A stretch of DNA of 64,000 nt, from positions 20,142,752 to 20,206,751 of the forward strand of contig OX155967.1 in the NCBI GenBank assembly GCA_944548615.1. The letters run 5' to 3'. The notes below the pieces were generated by a model. That model ran no database searches and had not been told where the DNA came from. It saw nothing but the letters and a program-made list of their open reading frames with translations. The position numbers and the translations under genes were made by a program. Every line of letters starts with the position of its first letter. Within the stretch, counting starts at the first letter, position 1. This DNA comes from Micropterix aruncella (lineage: Eukaryota; Arthropoda; Insecta; Lepidoptera; Micropterigidae). Below, in pieces: positions 21,413-33,419 of this stretch.

Positions 21413-23110
21413 ATAAACGGCCCCATGGTAACTAAAAATTCCACGGATTGGCACGCCTAACGGGGTCCTTTCTCCCCCGCGTGCTCGCCCGCCCGTCTGA
21501 AATATAAACGAAACAAACCCAGTTAAGTCCCATCCTGTATAAACGAAACGCTAGCGAAAGTTTGGGACAAGAAAACACAATCCCACTCCTTCTCTACCAG
21601 AAAAGTAAAAGTAAATTTACTTTCATAAATTTGAAATTGAGCTTTGATATTCCCAGTATTTCAGGGTGGAAGTTTGTCACATTGTGTAAATGTCTACCTT
21701 CATTAAAAGCATATACATAAATTTTATATTTACAATAAAATGGCAATTTTTAATTTGCTATACAGGTTTAATGCGTAATAATTACGCAAAATAAAGTAAG
21801 GATAGATAGATCCCCCATCCCCTCCCGCTAATCACAACCACCACCCGATAGTGATTTTGCTAAGTGACATTTTTTTTGTTGGTAATTTAAAATTTATTTT
21901 ATTTTTTATTTACATATACATATACATTCAAATGCATGCGCAGAACAGAAAATGAAATGACAATTTAGACAATGCCGTTGTATGCTTTTAAAGTTATATA
22001 CACATCTGTCTGAGCCTAGGTTACATAGCGCATACATTAAATGCAGATGATTACCTTTCAATTGTGCTAAGCAAAGAGTAGCGGAGCCCGCCTTGCTAGG
22101 CACCCCTGTGTTAAGGCGAGCTCACTTCGGGAGTCACACTAGAGTGCCACAGTTGTGTCAAGGAAAGATCTAAGATATATATTTTTTAATTATTTTAATT
22201 TTAATTTATAATCATTATTATTATTATTATTACTGTTAGGTATTATTGTTATTTTTTTATTTTATATTTTTTCATTTTTTATTCCCTTTTTCAGTATTTA
22301 AAACAATTGTCTAAACCGCAGAATAAAATGTACAAGCGCTAATCCCCTCTTTTGCGGTAGAGGTCACTGTCGCATCGTATATGAGTTCCGCTCTTTTCAC
22401 CGTAAATATTGCTATCCATAATGCAGGTAGGCAGATAGTTTCGTATTGAACGCAACTGAACTGATTGTCTAGTGATTAACGACTTCAGGGGTTCGTAGCA
22501 AGCGGTTTTCTAACAACGCAATCATACGACTATCACTTTTTAAATAATAAAAGTTATACAGTTACTAAATTAAACTAAACGTTAGACACGTAGGTACATT
22601 TTATAATAGCAGCCGTAGAAATAATTATATTAAAAGAAATTAAGTATTATAAATTTATAATATAAAGATGACTTAATAGATAGTCAAAATTATTATTTTC
22701 AGTAAATGGACATATACAATTAAAATGTCATAGACAAAAATCCAGAAGCATAGGATCTGATAATTGGCCATTTTTTTGGGTATTGAACAGAAACTGGCCA
22801 GTTTCTGTCGAGTAGCAAAAAACTTTCCAGGCCAGAAACTATTGCCAGTGATTCTATTTTAATGTCACCTAACTAACTAACGGTAATAGCCGGGAAAGTA
22901 AAAAATGCAATAGATGGCCCTAATTTGATGGTATTATTGGGTTTTTATAACCAGTCACTCCTTTATAAAAAAAAATGGTTCCCCAAACCTTTCCAAAGAC
23001 TGTTTCATCTGAATATTATATTATTTCTTAATTTGACCGATAAAGGTTAACCGATTAATTTTACTGCAAGAATAAGCTTTTTTCTATTGCAAATTGTTTT
23101 CACTCTTTAT
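21413..23110. other. AT-rich intergenic DNA with a 20 bp perfect palindrome
   Basis: No gene recognised. A short (TTA)n run lies at 22213-22232. CAGAAACTGGCCAGTTTCTG at 22788-22807 is a perfect palindrome, partly echoed by CCAGGCCAGAAACT downstream near 22838. Confidence 0.5.
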
Positions 23111-23114
23111 AGTG

Positions 23115-23830
23115 AAATTCCACATTACATTACATTACATTTTCGTCGTGTCCAATTGACGGCTAAAGACCGCTCTTGGACGTGTCAAAATAATTGGGTT
23201 ATGTAGTAAGTTTCGCTACTACTCTTTACTGAACATACATAGTTAGTCAAGAATTAACTACTAGATTGTCAAACTATAAATATAAATAATCAAAATAGAA
23301 GCTTAACATTTGAAGTAGTTAGTGATTCGAAAAGATACGTAGTAAAATTATTTATTGTAATATTCAAATTGTCAGTAAAATGTTAAATAATCAAATTAAA
23401 TCTACGTTATGCATTTTAAACTAAAAGTACAGATATAAGACCATATAAAATAATCAGACAATAAGGCTCTACCTGTTTAAGTAATTTAAATGGGCACAAT
23501 ATTTTAAAAATCGTGGCCCTCAAATTCGGCCAAATTATAGAAAGGGTGGCCTATCAGCATCTCCTTGATGTGTTTTTTAAATTTTATGTCCTCCAGCTGT
23601 TTAAATTTTGTAGGGAGTAGATTATAGAATTTAATGCTAAGGTACAAGTAGCTTTTCTGTACTTTTGCCAGTCGTATTCGGGGTACGCATAAAAGGGAGC
23701 TACCGCGGGTATGATGCGAGTGAATGTCTGCATTAATTGGGGTTTCTGTTAGGTGCTGTCTAGCATACATTAAACACTGGTATATGAACGCCGAATACAT
23801 AGTCATTACCCTTGCCTTGATGAAATGGAC
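23115..23830 (-). pseudogene. CR1/Jockey-like LINE remnant, RT C-terminus and 3' UTR
   Basis: The minus-strand open frame 23504-23806 matches the C-terminal tail of this LINE group: LSIKFYNLLPTKFKQL, then FKKHIKEMLIGHPFYNLAEF. This corresponds to YYFNRLPESLKTI...LDKAFYSIDEF in the 11914 copy. The 3' UTR ends in (ATTAC)n at 23122-23141. The catalytic RT core is absent: the copy is 5' truncated at about 23830, next to family B. Confidence 0.75.
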
Positions 23831-23844
23831 GGGTTTACTATTAT

Positions 23845-24594
23845 CCCTTTAAATAGCGCCCTAATTTTATGGCAGACCGCGGCAATTTATTGGAATTTCT
23901 TGCAATATCGCCGCGCTCGACAAAAAGTACTATAACTATGGAACTACTATAGCAATCATAAAAAGAAGAACTGTGCAATGCTCGCATTGAAATTTTGTAT
24001 ATAAATTATAGAAATCTCATTTTGTAAAACAATTAGATAATCATGAATAAATATGAGAAAATCGAAAAAGTGAAAAAAACTCGGCATTTCTAACTTGTAC
24101 TTGTCTTACGGAAAAAAAACGGGACCCTATTAGAAATAGTAAATACTATCGTGATCTATATTAAATTCTCTATCAAAGGTTATATTTAGTTGTGCTTATT
24201 TATATACAAATTATTTAGATATTAGCTCATAAAACCAATAAAATTTTTGATGATTTTGATGTTATTCAATCAAGTGAAATTATGTTTTTTTTGTATAAGA
24301 TCTATTCATATTCCAACTGAAAACACAAAAAAAACTGTTCACCACCCGATATTTGACAATGGCGACCGAACAGCGATGTTTGACAATGGAATTTTACCAG
24401 AAATATTCGTTCAATGACGCGCGAAATTATTTTAGCGGCCGTCTATGTATCTATGGTAATAATGAGATATGGATTGGTATGGATTTTAGGATGCGTTCGA
24501 ATTAGAAAATAATATTACTGTACGCTTCAGGAGCAAGCCGCCAATATTGATATTCTGATGTACATCCAAATTTGGTCGTTACGTAGCCGAAGGG
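23845..24594 (+). mobile_element. Family B TIR element, copy 2 (750 bp)
   Basis: Runs from CCCTTTAAATAGCG (degraded end) to GGTCGTTACGTAGCCGAAGGG (intact end). It matches copy 3 in orientation and is longer by a local insertion with a partial repeat of the GTTTGACAATGG phrase (near 24352 and 24379). Confidence 0.75.
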
Positions 24595-24599
24595 ACGAC

Positions 24600-24662
24600 A
24601 ATCAATAGATTGTCGTTTGATAATAAATACGCCCACTATGAAATTTCACAATAAAGGCTAGA
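24600..24662 (+). mobile_element. SINE 3' fragment
   Basis: AGATTGTCGTTTGATAATAA and the TATGAAATTTCACAATAAAG block match the SINE 3' ends at 13560-13615 and 55855-55910. It directly follows family B. Confidence 0.7.
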
Positions 24663-24714
24663 AAAAATGTGCGATAGACTAAAGATTCATAGTAAAACAT
24701 TATAGTTAGGTGCG

Positions 24715-25368
24715 AGGTAATGGGCCCAGTGCAGTTAGCCATTATGACCCGTATGCTAGGGTCGGCCTAATTCACAGGCCGGTACCCATCCGGTAGCCTC
24801 CACGTAAAAGGACGGGCTCGGGTAGGACTCTATGCCTGCGGGTCAGTTCGCCTGGGAATTGTCCTTCGGGCGCTCCTGGACGGTCTGAGCACGGTACGGC
24901 GTCAGCCAATCGACTGTGCATTCCGACTGATAGCAGGGCGAGTCTGGAAACGGCTTTGTTTCCTATAAAGCGGGGGTGGTTGTTTACCTTACGGCAACCG
25001 CTCTTGAAACGACCAATCGGCTACCCGACCCGGGTGAGAACAGCCTGGCAAAGGGCGCCGTGGTTAACGATAGATTCAGTTAATTCCGAATCACCGCTTA
25101 TGTGAGGGAGAGAACCGCGCAAGCGCACTCGAACCCATAAACAGTCGAAAAGCCACAGAAATCTGTCCGAAACTGGTAGTAAGGGCGCAAGTTCTGCCGG
25201 CTGTGTGCTCATTATTGGTGTCTCGCAGTAAGGCGTTGATTTCTTACTGGCGTACGACTAGATAGTAGACTGTTTTGGACCAAAGTCTTCTACGCTCACA
25301 TCACGGGAAAGTTTTAACGATTAATATAAACTTCCTGGGATAACGGATTCGCCCATTGTAGTTGTCAC
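24715..25368 (-). mobile_element. Family A retroposon, near full-length reversed copy
   Basis: Read leftward from 25368: GTGACAACTACAATGGGCGA, the CCAGTTTCGGACAG-type block, the CGGGTAGCCGATTGGTCGTT block, GCTCAGACCGTCCAGGAGCG and the 3' TAGCC-like end near 24735. It spans about 650 bp with order and length as in 1592-2252. It is diverged, which argues for an old insertion. Confidence 0.8.
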
Positions 25369-25369
25369 C

Positions 25370-26574
25370 TTCAAGTAAGTCGTCGTTTGGGACGCGACTT
25401 GCGGATCTCTCGGACGTCCGAACCCTCAAGGTCACGTCTGCGACTTACGTCCGATAATTTGCACAGCTCATAAGTAGCGTCCGTAAGCCGCGTCCATCAG
25501 TCGCGTCCGATAATATGTTCACGCCTTTACACTCAGGTTTAATAAAAATAATAATAAAAATCTAGCTTGAATATGATACATCAATCGATGTATTTGTATT
25601 GTTTTTATACTAAATAGATAGATCCTCCTAACTTTAAAACTACTTGACCGATTTTGGTGTGATTTTCATCATTAACTAGTTATTTTTTTATCCTGAAATC
25701 TGCGCTAATACTTCAAAACAGACAACTTTTATGCATTTGTCGTTGTAGTATGTTCTAATTTACTTGAAAAGAGCTATCCAACGATGTATGACTCATCTTG
25801 ATTGGACATTGGTACCGAATCGCCCATCTTTCTTTGCGGCGTCGCACGTTTGATATTACGCGGCCTACGTTCGCAATTTACATGTTCATTGCGCGAACGT
25901 TACGCGTTCGAAATTCCAATGTGTAATGGCGAATTTTAAGGCGACGCGTGTTTGCAATTTAATTTTTAAATTGAATGAGATGACTTCCTTGTCTCATTGC
26001 AGGGAAAGTCTTGGGTTTTCAGAACCGATTTTTTCCTCATACATTCCTTAGAAAAAGAGATTTTTCCATGGCTTAGATGCCTTTAGGGAGTAACTTATTA
26101 AAAAAGGCAATATTTGAATCACGATAATTTTTGGTTTCTTTTTCTTTTAACATCCAGCAATTGAATTGTTTGAATCAATCAAAATATTGGAAGAATCCTC
26201 GCAGTATTCCCTTGTGAGTGACTCCTAAATCGAATGAGAAATTGAAATGATTTTTTTTTTGTTTCCCTCACCCAACTATATTCTACCCGTTTTCCTTTTG
26301 AAGTATTCGAACGTCAGTTATTCTGCCAAAGCATTCACAACAAAGTGAAGGGTGGAAAAACGCGCAAATTTTCAGTTTGTTGTTTTTAGCAGGGAATCGG
26401 AAAACTCGCCGGAGTGACTGAAAGCTCGAATTGCGAAATTGTTCACTGGCAAATATCGGAGGGAAAAATTCTGTTAGATGATTTATTGGATCATCATCTT
26501 CGATAGAGCTACAACCTAGAAAAATAAAGTAAGGAAGGTCACTTCCGACAAATATTCAAAACGAGTAAACTGCT
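25370..26574. other. Unassigned DNA with GCGTCCG repeats at its left
   Basis: At 25380-25525 the motifs GCGACTT, ACGTCCGATAAT and GCGTCCG recur several times in direct order, giving a small cluster of short repeats. From 25610 a phrase TTTAAAACTACTTGACCGAT is typical of insect interspersed repeats. The rest has no recognised feature. Confidence 0.45.
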
Positions 26575-26808
26575 GGCGACTACCTCTCTCAAATAGTGAT
26601 AAACTGACATTTTGCGATCAAATTTATGGGCCTCCCGCATGCATTTAACTATTATAAAAAATATGAATCTTGTAGAAAATTTCGTAATATTTTGTTCTAC
26701 GATGCAGAATTTCATTATTTTGATTTAATTCCTAATCAAAATAAATAAAATCTGAAGTCATCACTTTTTTGTAAATTATATTTTTCTTGGCATCTACAAA
26801 GTCAAACA
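26575..26808 (+). repeat. 234 bp repeat shared with 54605-54840
   Basis: GGCGACTACCTCTCTCAAAT through CATCTACAAAGTCAAA matches 54605-54840 with only a few differences over about 234 bases. No inverted termini, ORF or tail were seen. The other copy lies immediately after the direct repeat that follows the Mutator/YqaJ element. Confidence 0.8.
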
Positions 26809-29280
26809 ACTTCAAACTATATTGGTAACATGTACCAAGCAAATGCTTAAAATGTAACATTATAATATTTTGCATTTCTTTAAAAAAACCATTATAATCT
26901 TTCAAAAAAACAAAAAAATATTATTTGTCGTGCGCTATTTCAGCAAAACTGTACGACTGCGCAAGCAATTATAGGCTTTAGGTCTATGGCCACCCGCTGG
27001 TGATTCGCTTGGCAGAGTTAGTCCGTCCGCGGTTGCAAGCCCGAACGGTATTGCTTTGGGCTCTGCGTCGCTTGTTTTTACATTTCCATAGCGATCTATC
27101 GGATACAAATATTGTGCTAAAAAGTGCCAACTTGGTTAATCACTCAACGTGGGGAGGAAATATCCATTATCATTTAAGAACGCTTTTAAAAAAAATATAA
27201 AACGGCTGACAGAACTGAAAAGGTAGGTTTCATAGACGCAAATTTCAATAATTACAATCGATTGGCTATCAAGCGGCAGCCATGTTGCGAGCGGTTTTTT
27301 TAATCAATTCGATTAAAAAAGGTGTCCTTTTGGCAATATAAAGAGAATAAATTAGAAATCAATAAAAAACACCATTGGTATTGTTATGTGTTAAAATTAA
27401 GATGGGATAGAAGTTGTCTTTAAGGCTGCTTTGTGTAACGATAAAAGTTTATTTATTTGTAGAGGCGCCAGCTACACATGCGAGAAATAGATGATAGACC
27501 ACATAAACAAATGCAAAGGGCCTCCCTCCGCCTGGGAAGTTACCTTTGTGCGTGGGAGTGGAGCGACGCCAAGGATACCACGGCAGCTCAGTCGTGCTCA
27601 GGGGTGGTTGAAATCCTGTGTTGACGTCGTCCAAATGTCGAGAGCATTCAAAGTGAATGGGCGGTCAAATATCCTAATTATGTTTTATTATAAGGTGACT
27701 TTCGATTTAACTTGTGAGAGGACTAAAGGAAGAAGAAGAAGCGATATCAATTTTACTGCGCGGCGGTGGCGATAGCGAATATTATGATTTATTCACCGCG
27801 CCCTCTATCGGTGTACTGACGAGGTACTGCGCCGGCGCGCGTAGATCGCGCCCGCTTGGAGCGCTCGCCCTCGCTGACCGTCGGCGGCCTTACTACGAAT
27901 CAATGGCTAAATCGTCTAATGAAGATATTGGAAATGATTACTAGATAATTATATTTAAAAACGAGAAATGCTATTTTGAATTAGGTACGCTTTAAACCAG
28001 CAGATGCTGCAATACTTACTAATGTACTGCGGTTCGTTTCTCCGCTAAATGATAAAATTAAAATATATAATTTTAAACTTTCTTTTATAAAATTATTCTT
28101 TTATTTATTCCTTGCCCTGAAACATTACTCTGTCCTGTGTTAGTCGGGTACCTACGAGACTGTAGTTCGCCCTGACCCGGCGGTATTTTTAGCTACCGTC
28201 TTAATCTCTCCACTTCGTTCAATAATGATTATTAACTAAATGAAAGGTTTATTTTGACAGAAAAATATAATTTATTTAATTATAAGAAAGAAGCTAAGCC
28301 ATAGCATATGGCGAATCCGAGTAGTATAAATTTAGCAATATTCTAAGATTAGATTCATGGAAATTGAACGTTAGGGCTTTCAATTTTTCAGGACTAAATT
28401 CGGCGAAGTGGGATTTTGGACAGGTACTGTGGTTTTTCGGGTTCTGGAATACAGGAGGAACACGCTGCTACCCGCGGGAGTTATTGGGGGGTTGCTTCTG
28501 GATTTTTACCACCTGCTCCCCGGATGCGATTTTAAATTTTAAATTATTATTTCAGAATCGATCTTTAAATGGTACTAGAGAAATCGATTGAGGCGAGAAG
28601 ACGGAATGCGATGCTTAGACACCGGGAATTATGGCTGATCCTACGCACTACCTACCTCTATTTCGACGTACTCAATTTAATAAATTTTGATTTTATATGA
28701 CTCTAATTTATTCGCCAACGAAGATATGGCAACGGTAATTTATAGGGGACTTGGCTTTAAAAACAATCCTATTAATTTAAATTATTATTTTTGAAATCTG
28801 ATTTTATGAGGGGAAGCTAATGGTTACAGATAGAAGACTTGCCTGTATAAAGGTATGGAATCCGATGAGGTCCTGCCCGGATGCTGAACTGAGTTTAGTT
28901 ATAGATTTTAAAATTAACAAAATTTAGTTCTAGACTGTGTCGGCTGACGACTGATGGCACAAAAAATGAATAATTAATTTGGCGGTAGCTGGGCCGCTCC
29001 CGCCAACGGCGGAGCGGCCGGTCTCTGGTCTCTCTCGGTGGTTGCCAGCCAAAAAAAAAGGAAGATTTCTCTTCTTCTATGTAAAATTATTCTACCTTAT
29101 AATTTAAAACTAACTAGGGACGTGCGCGACTTGTCGCCTATATACGGTGAGACGTATCCGCTCGATGTGTCGCGTCTATTGCGCGATGGACAAATTTAAT
29201 TGATTTGATTATATAGACTATTTAAATTAAAGTTTGTTTACAATAAAACTAGGCCCTAACAGTATATACAAGTTCAGGGA
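26809..29280. other. Unassigned region with a GC-rich island and a GC-rich hairpin
   Basis: No coding gene could be supported. A GC-rich stretch at 27750-27900 with several CpGs could be regulatory or an old element. A strong hairpin, GGCCGCTCC...GGAGCGGCC with AAC loop (28992-29019), lies in AT-rich DNA. The open frames at 27000-27200, 27491-27775 and 28364-28591 show no recognisable domain. Confidence 0.4.
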
Positions 29281-29560
29281 CAGTTACATATTACAATGAG
29301 AGATATGTGTCTTTTCGCCGTTTGGTCTGGGAAAGGTATACCTCTGAAAACGGAATATATAAAAAGAGACAATATTTTTGGGAAGATGTTATGGAAGAGA
29401 AACCTTAAAGATTCTAAGTGGAATGTTTGTTACCAGAATTGGTAGATCCGAGAATTCCAAGAAATGAAAAAATTAGAGAACTCGTTTACATTTTAGAAGC
29501 TATCAAATTAAAGGAATCTACGAAACGTTCACTGCAATATTTTCCAATAACTTCTACAAA
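29281..29560 (+). pseudogene. YqaJ-type nuclease C-terminal remnant of a Mutator-like element
   Basis: The translation from about 29286 reads CLFAVW, then after a decayed stretch and one stop, CLLPELVDPRIPRNEKI and YILEAIKLKE. This lines up with the C-terminus of the 51-54 kb element (CVFAVW ... CLLPEIIDSRLDRQMDI ... YILEALKKK). It is therefore the tail of a second, much older member of that family. The Mutator-like and catalytic YqaJ parts are missing. The continuation to 29699 (rich in Asp, Asn and Thr) may be native tail or readthrough. Confidence 0.7.
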
Positions 29561-29760
29561 AAATAGACGGCTATCATTTTCCGCTGATACAGACAGTGAT
29601 ATTAATACGAATAAAGAAAATGACGCTACAAATAGTAATACCAATGTACAAAGTGGCATAATGGACAAAGCAACAGTAATTCCATTCGATCATTACTAGT
29701 TAAGGCGACGTACTACATAGAAAATAAACCGTATCTGAGTTTTTAGGCCCCGTCTACTTA

Positions 29761-29994
29761 AAAAAGGAAACGACTGTTTATGAAAGTGAGGGAGTAAGAG
29801 GTGAAAACCTAACTTTAATTTACGATTATCTGATGACCCTGAAACCAACAAGCGTAGAGGCAGAAAGGGCCTACTCTGCAGCCGGATATATATGCAGTTC
29901 ATTAAGAAGCCGGTTGGGAGACAACACCATTAATACCATTTGTTTCTTGAGATTATACTTCCAGAAAAAAAATAAGATAAATTTTGTTAATTAA
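29761..29994 (+). pseudogene. hAT transposase C-terminal dimerisation region
   Basis: In one frame the translation reads YESEGVRGENL, then LKPTSVEAERAYSAAGYICS, then LRSRLGDNTINTICFLRLYF, ending at TAA 29992-29994. The P-T-S-V-x-A-E-R-x-[FY]-S-x-A-G phrase followed by R-L-x-x-x-x-[IL] and CFLR is the hallmark of the hAT-family C-terminal dimerisation domain. Stops at 29719 and nearby show the N-terminal and catalytic parts are lost. It follows the YqaJ remnant directly, so one of the two probably inserted into or beside the other. Confidence 0.85.
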
Positions 29995-30185
29995 TCCTTT
30001 AAGTCAAGAAAATACTTATTTTTGTTATAGCTTTTACTTTGTCTGTCTACTCTATGTCTAAAAAGTAAGAGTTTATTTTATAATTTTGATTATTGTAATT
30101 TGTGATTTTATTAAAATGTTTAATTAAAACGTTTCGTAAGGGTTTTTAATAAAATAGTTTATTTTCTTTGAAAATCAATAAATTG

Positions 30186-30245
30186 CTGGATCCGCGCTGG
30201 ATCCAGCTGGAATAATGTTGATCCAGCAAAAATCCAGCTGGATTG
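30186..30245 (+). repeat. Cluster of GATCCAGC/AATCCAGC motifs
   Basis: TGGATCCGCGCTGGATCCAG, TTGATCCAGC and AATCCAGCTGGATT occur within 60 bases in both orientations. They lie about 190 bases after the hAT coding remnant, where hAT elements carry short subterminal repeats bound by transposase. This role is inferred from position only. Confidence 0.4.
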
Positions 30246-31494
30246 AAAATGCTGCTTGATTGCAATCGCTACAAATTGGGTTTCTTGTTTCCGTCGTTGA
30301 TTATTGTTTTTACAGCTATTGGTATTTCGGAGTATAGCATCGTTTGGGCGAAGTTCAAAATATAGATAAATATCGAAATAAATAAATTGGAATATAAATA
30401 AAATAACTACATGTGTTAGACAGATCGTGAAATAAAAAAAATATTGAAAAGCGCAATGTTATTTTAACTTAGGCTGGAATATGTTTTTCAGGATTTTTCT
30501 CAAGATCTTCCGGATTTTTTTCGATTGAATACATTCAATTGAAAAAGCATAGCGATCAAAACAAAAAAAAGCTAACCTAATATGTCGTTCCTATTAAAAA
30601 AAAGAATTACGGATATCCACCGATCAAATCGTGAGTAGAAAAAAAGACCTTTTGGTTTTTTTCGATTTTTTTCAATTTTCCAGGCAAAATTCCAAAATTT
30701 CCTTTCCGTTAGCACCTTATACGAACATTAAAAATAAGTAGCCAAATCGGTTAGGCCGTTCAACCTAATTTGCGAACAGAATTTCATTTTTGCATGTATA
30801 TAGATGTACGATCCCTGCCAGTGTATGGTTCCTAAGTGGTTCCTTCATACAAGCCGAAAAGCCCGGCTTGCCTTATATCTTAAAAATCTTTTTAAAAAGG
30901 TCGCTTAACTAATATATTATGAATTTGCGAGCGCCTATTGCTATCTAGCGGGAACAGATCGCCCCACGCTACAAAACAGCTTATCGACAATACGACAATT
31001 CGCTGCAATCTTACCTAGTTCAGTTCAGCTATTATAGTCATCTCGCTCGCACACATGGGCTTGCAACGGGACTTTCAAAATCAGTGGTCCTCTCATTCTA
31101 ACCTGTGGCAAATTACGCAAAACAATATAATATGTATCTATACGACTTTTGTATTGACAAATAAGCCAGGCTTGCGTTATAGAAGTAGAATGCGAGCGTG
31201 TTCCGTATTTGGTTCCGTTTATTTTGAACAAGTGACAAAGCAGATTTTTTAATTTTATAATTTCAATTGATTTGTGGTTTTTATTACCTGATAAACAATG
31301 GAAGAAATTATCCATTGTGGTGAGTTCAGCCTTAACTTGATTTTACTGGCTCAAGCAAATAAAATGGTATTTCTTAAAGCCACCGCAGGTATGCGACTGC
31401 TGATAAGTATATATTAAATTCTGTCTAGCAGTAGCATACTTTCAGTGTGCTTTATTATGTTACTTTGCATATTAACTTATTATGTTACTTTGCA
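30246..31494 (+). other. Intergenic DNA with one LINE-3'-end-like unit
   Basis: At 30650-30808, CCAAAATTTCCTTTCCGTTA, AGCCAAATCGGTTAGGCCGT and GAATTTCATTTTTGCATGTA match the order of the tandem unit at 18960-19945. At 31453-31498 a 20-base phrase (TATTATGTTACTTTGCATAT) is tandemly duplicated. No gene recognised in the remainder. Confidence 0.5.
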
Positions 31495-31499
31495 TATTT

Positions 31500-32180
31500 T
31501 CAGTCACTGTTAACGTACGGCGCGGAGTTATGGGGACGAGCAGCCGAGAGGCAGAGGGCCTTTGTTATGCAGATGCGTGCAGTCCACACAATAGCGCGTG
31601 TGGCGCTTGATTCGCCAGCTAGGCCTCTGTTTAGAAATCTCTGCATCATGACGCTGCCGTCCATTTATATAATGGATATATAGCGCTGTTCGTTCGCAGA
31701 AATCTAGCCGGTTTTGAAATGAATGGTGTGCATCACCACTATCCAACAAGATCCCGTAGCATGCTACGTTCGGTAAGTCATGCATTATCCAAGTCGGAGA
31801 GGCTAGCCTATATCGCCGGCCCAGCGGTTTACAACCAACTCAGCGTGCACATTAGGCAGGCGCAATCTCTTGACGTGTTTAAGAGCCGCCTTAAGAGGTA
31901 CCTCACAGATAAGGCGTTTTACTCAGTGGAGGAATATTACTCGAGTGAAAAATAAAATGTTTTGGTGGCTAAAGTGTTTAATGATCTTTTTGCATTTTGT
32001 CTTGTACATATTTCCTCTTCTTACATTATTCTTGTGTTTTTTTTTCGTTTTTTTGTTTATTGTTATTTTTTTTTTAGGATAAAAAAATGTTTGTTTGCCA
32101 ATCTGTATCTGACTTGTAGGTATACCAGTATAATTATAAAATGAATATGAATATACAATAATACTAAATCTATGACACAA
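31500..32180 (+). pseudogene. CR1/Jockey-like LINE remnant, RT C-terminus
   Basis: Two open frames (to 31683 and 31719-31955) join across one frameshift. They read LLTYGAELWGRA, MRAVHTIARV, RPLFRNLCIMTLPSIYI, then PAVYNQLSVHIRQ and FKSRLKRYLTDKAFYSVEEY. This is the C-terminal region after the RT thumb, as in the 11914-13140 protein. The catalytic part is missing through 5' truncation near 31500, and the 3' UTR runs to about 32180. Confidence 0.8.
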
Positions 32181-32711
32181 GCAGTAAATTTCAAACTCAA
32201 GATTGAAGAGTAAAGAGGTACCACTTTGTTTACTAAAAAAAGAGTAGAAAACACAAAAAGGTTCGTCATGCTTGCCCTATTCACCAACCCTGGGCACGCC
32301 ACTGCGGCTGCCGGTATAGATTTTAGAGAACATAATTTAATTTCGATTGTCATTGCATGATGTATTTTGGCCACATTAAATAATTTTATAGCGTTGTGGA
32401 ACGCGTTGGTGGAACGGCAGAATATATCGCAGAATGCAAGAAATGCAATTTGGGTCAGTGGGAAATATTTTCCCAGGCATTTTTGGAAGCGTTCCAATCG
32501 CATACGAAAGAATATGAAGCACTTGCGTCGTGTCTTTTCGCTCGACCTAACTAACGCACTACGACGTATGGCCACTCTCAAGAGGTATATTATGAGCTAT
32601 TGATATACACACCGTTTACTCCTTATGTATAGACATTTATTTGTTTATTTTAAAAAAATATATATGTAGAGGTTTTTTAGGCGGAAAACGTCATTTTTTA
32701 TCATATCGATT
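32181..32711. other. Unassigned DNA
   Basis: Open frames on both strands at 32063-32603 (172 and 78 codons) overlap each other and the LINE 3' UTR. I see no recognisable domain and do not call a gene. Confidence 0.4.
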
Positions 32712-33368
32712 CCCTTCGAGTAGCGGCATAATTTCATGGCAGATCGCGGCAATTTATTGTAATTTTTTGCAATATCGCCGCACTCGACAAAAAGTACTAT
32801 AACTATGAAACTTCTATAGCAATCATTAAAAAAATAACTGAGCAATGATCGCATTGAAATTTCGTATATAGAATATTAAAATCTTATTTTGTAAAACAAT
32901 TAGATAATTATGAATAAATATGAGAAATTCGTAAAAGTAATAAAACTCGGCATTTCTAACTTGTACTTGTCTTACGAAAAAATACGAAACCCTATTTAGA
33001 AACTGTAAATACTATCGCGATCTTAATTAGATTATCTATCAAAGGTAATATTTCGTTTTGCTTATTTACATACAAAAATATTTAGATATTAGCTCATAAA
33101 AACCAATAAAAATGTTGATGATTTCTCGAAGAAAAAAAAAGATGATGTTTGACAATGGAATTTAACAGAAATATTCGCGAAATGACGCGCGAAATTATTC
33201 TAGCGGCCGTCTATGTATCTTTGGTAATAATGAAGTATTTGGTATGGAATTTACGAATTAGAAAATAATATTACTGTGCCCTCCGGGAGCAAACCGCCAA
33301 TATTGGTCATTACGTAGTCAACGGTGCTCTGATGTGCAACCAAATTTGGTCGTTACGTAGCCGAAGGG
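32712..33368 (+). mobile_element. Family B TIR element, copy 3 (657 bp)
   Basis: Runs from CCCTTCGAGTAGCGGCATAA to CGTTACGTAGCCGAAGGG, the best-preserved pair of ends in the family. Left flank GATT and right flank ATTT may hold a decayed target duplication. Non-coding. Confidence 0.8.
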
Positions 33369-33419
33369 ATTTAATATTATGGAAAATGTCATTGAAAAAA
33401 ACACTTATTTTTTTAAATA

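Noticed and set aside
26809..29280. LTR retrotransposon or solo LTR
   Set aside because: The GC-rich patches and hairpin suggested one, but no paired LTR, TG...CA ends with duplication, or primer-binding site could be shown.
32063..32581. 172-codon minus-strand open frame
   Set aside because: Overlaps a LINE 3' UTR and an opposing frame. Composition and lack of motifs do not support a gene.
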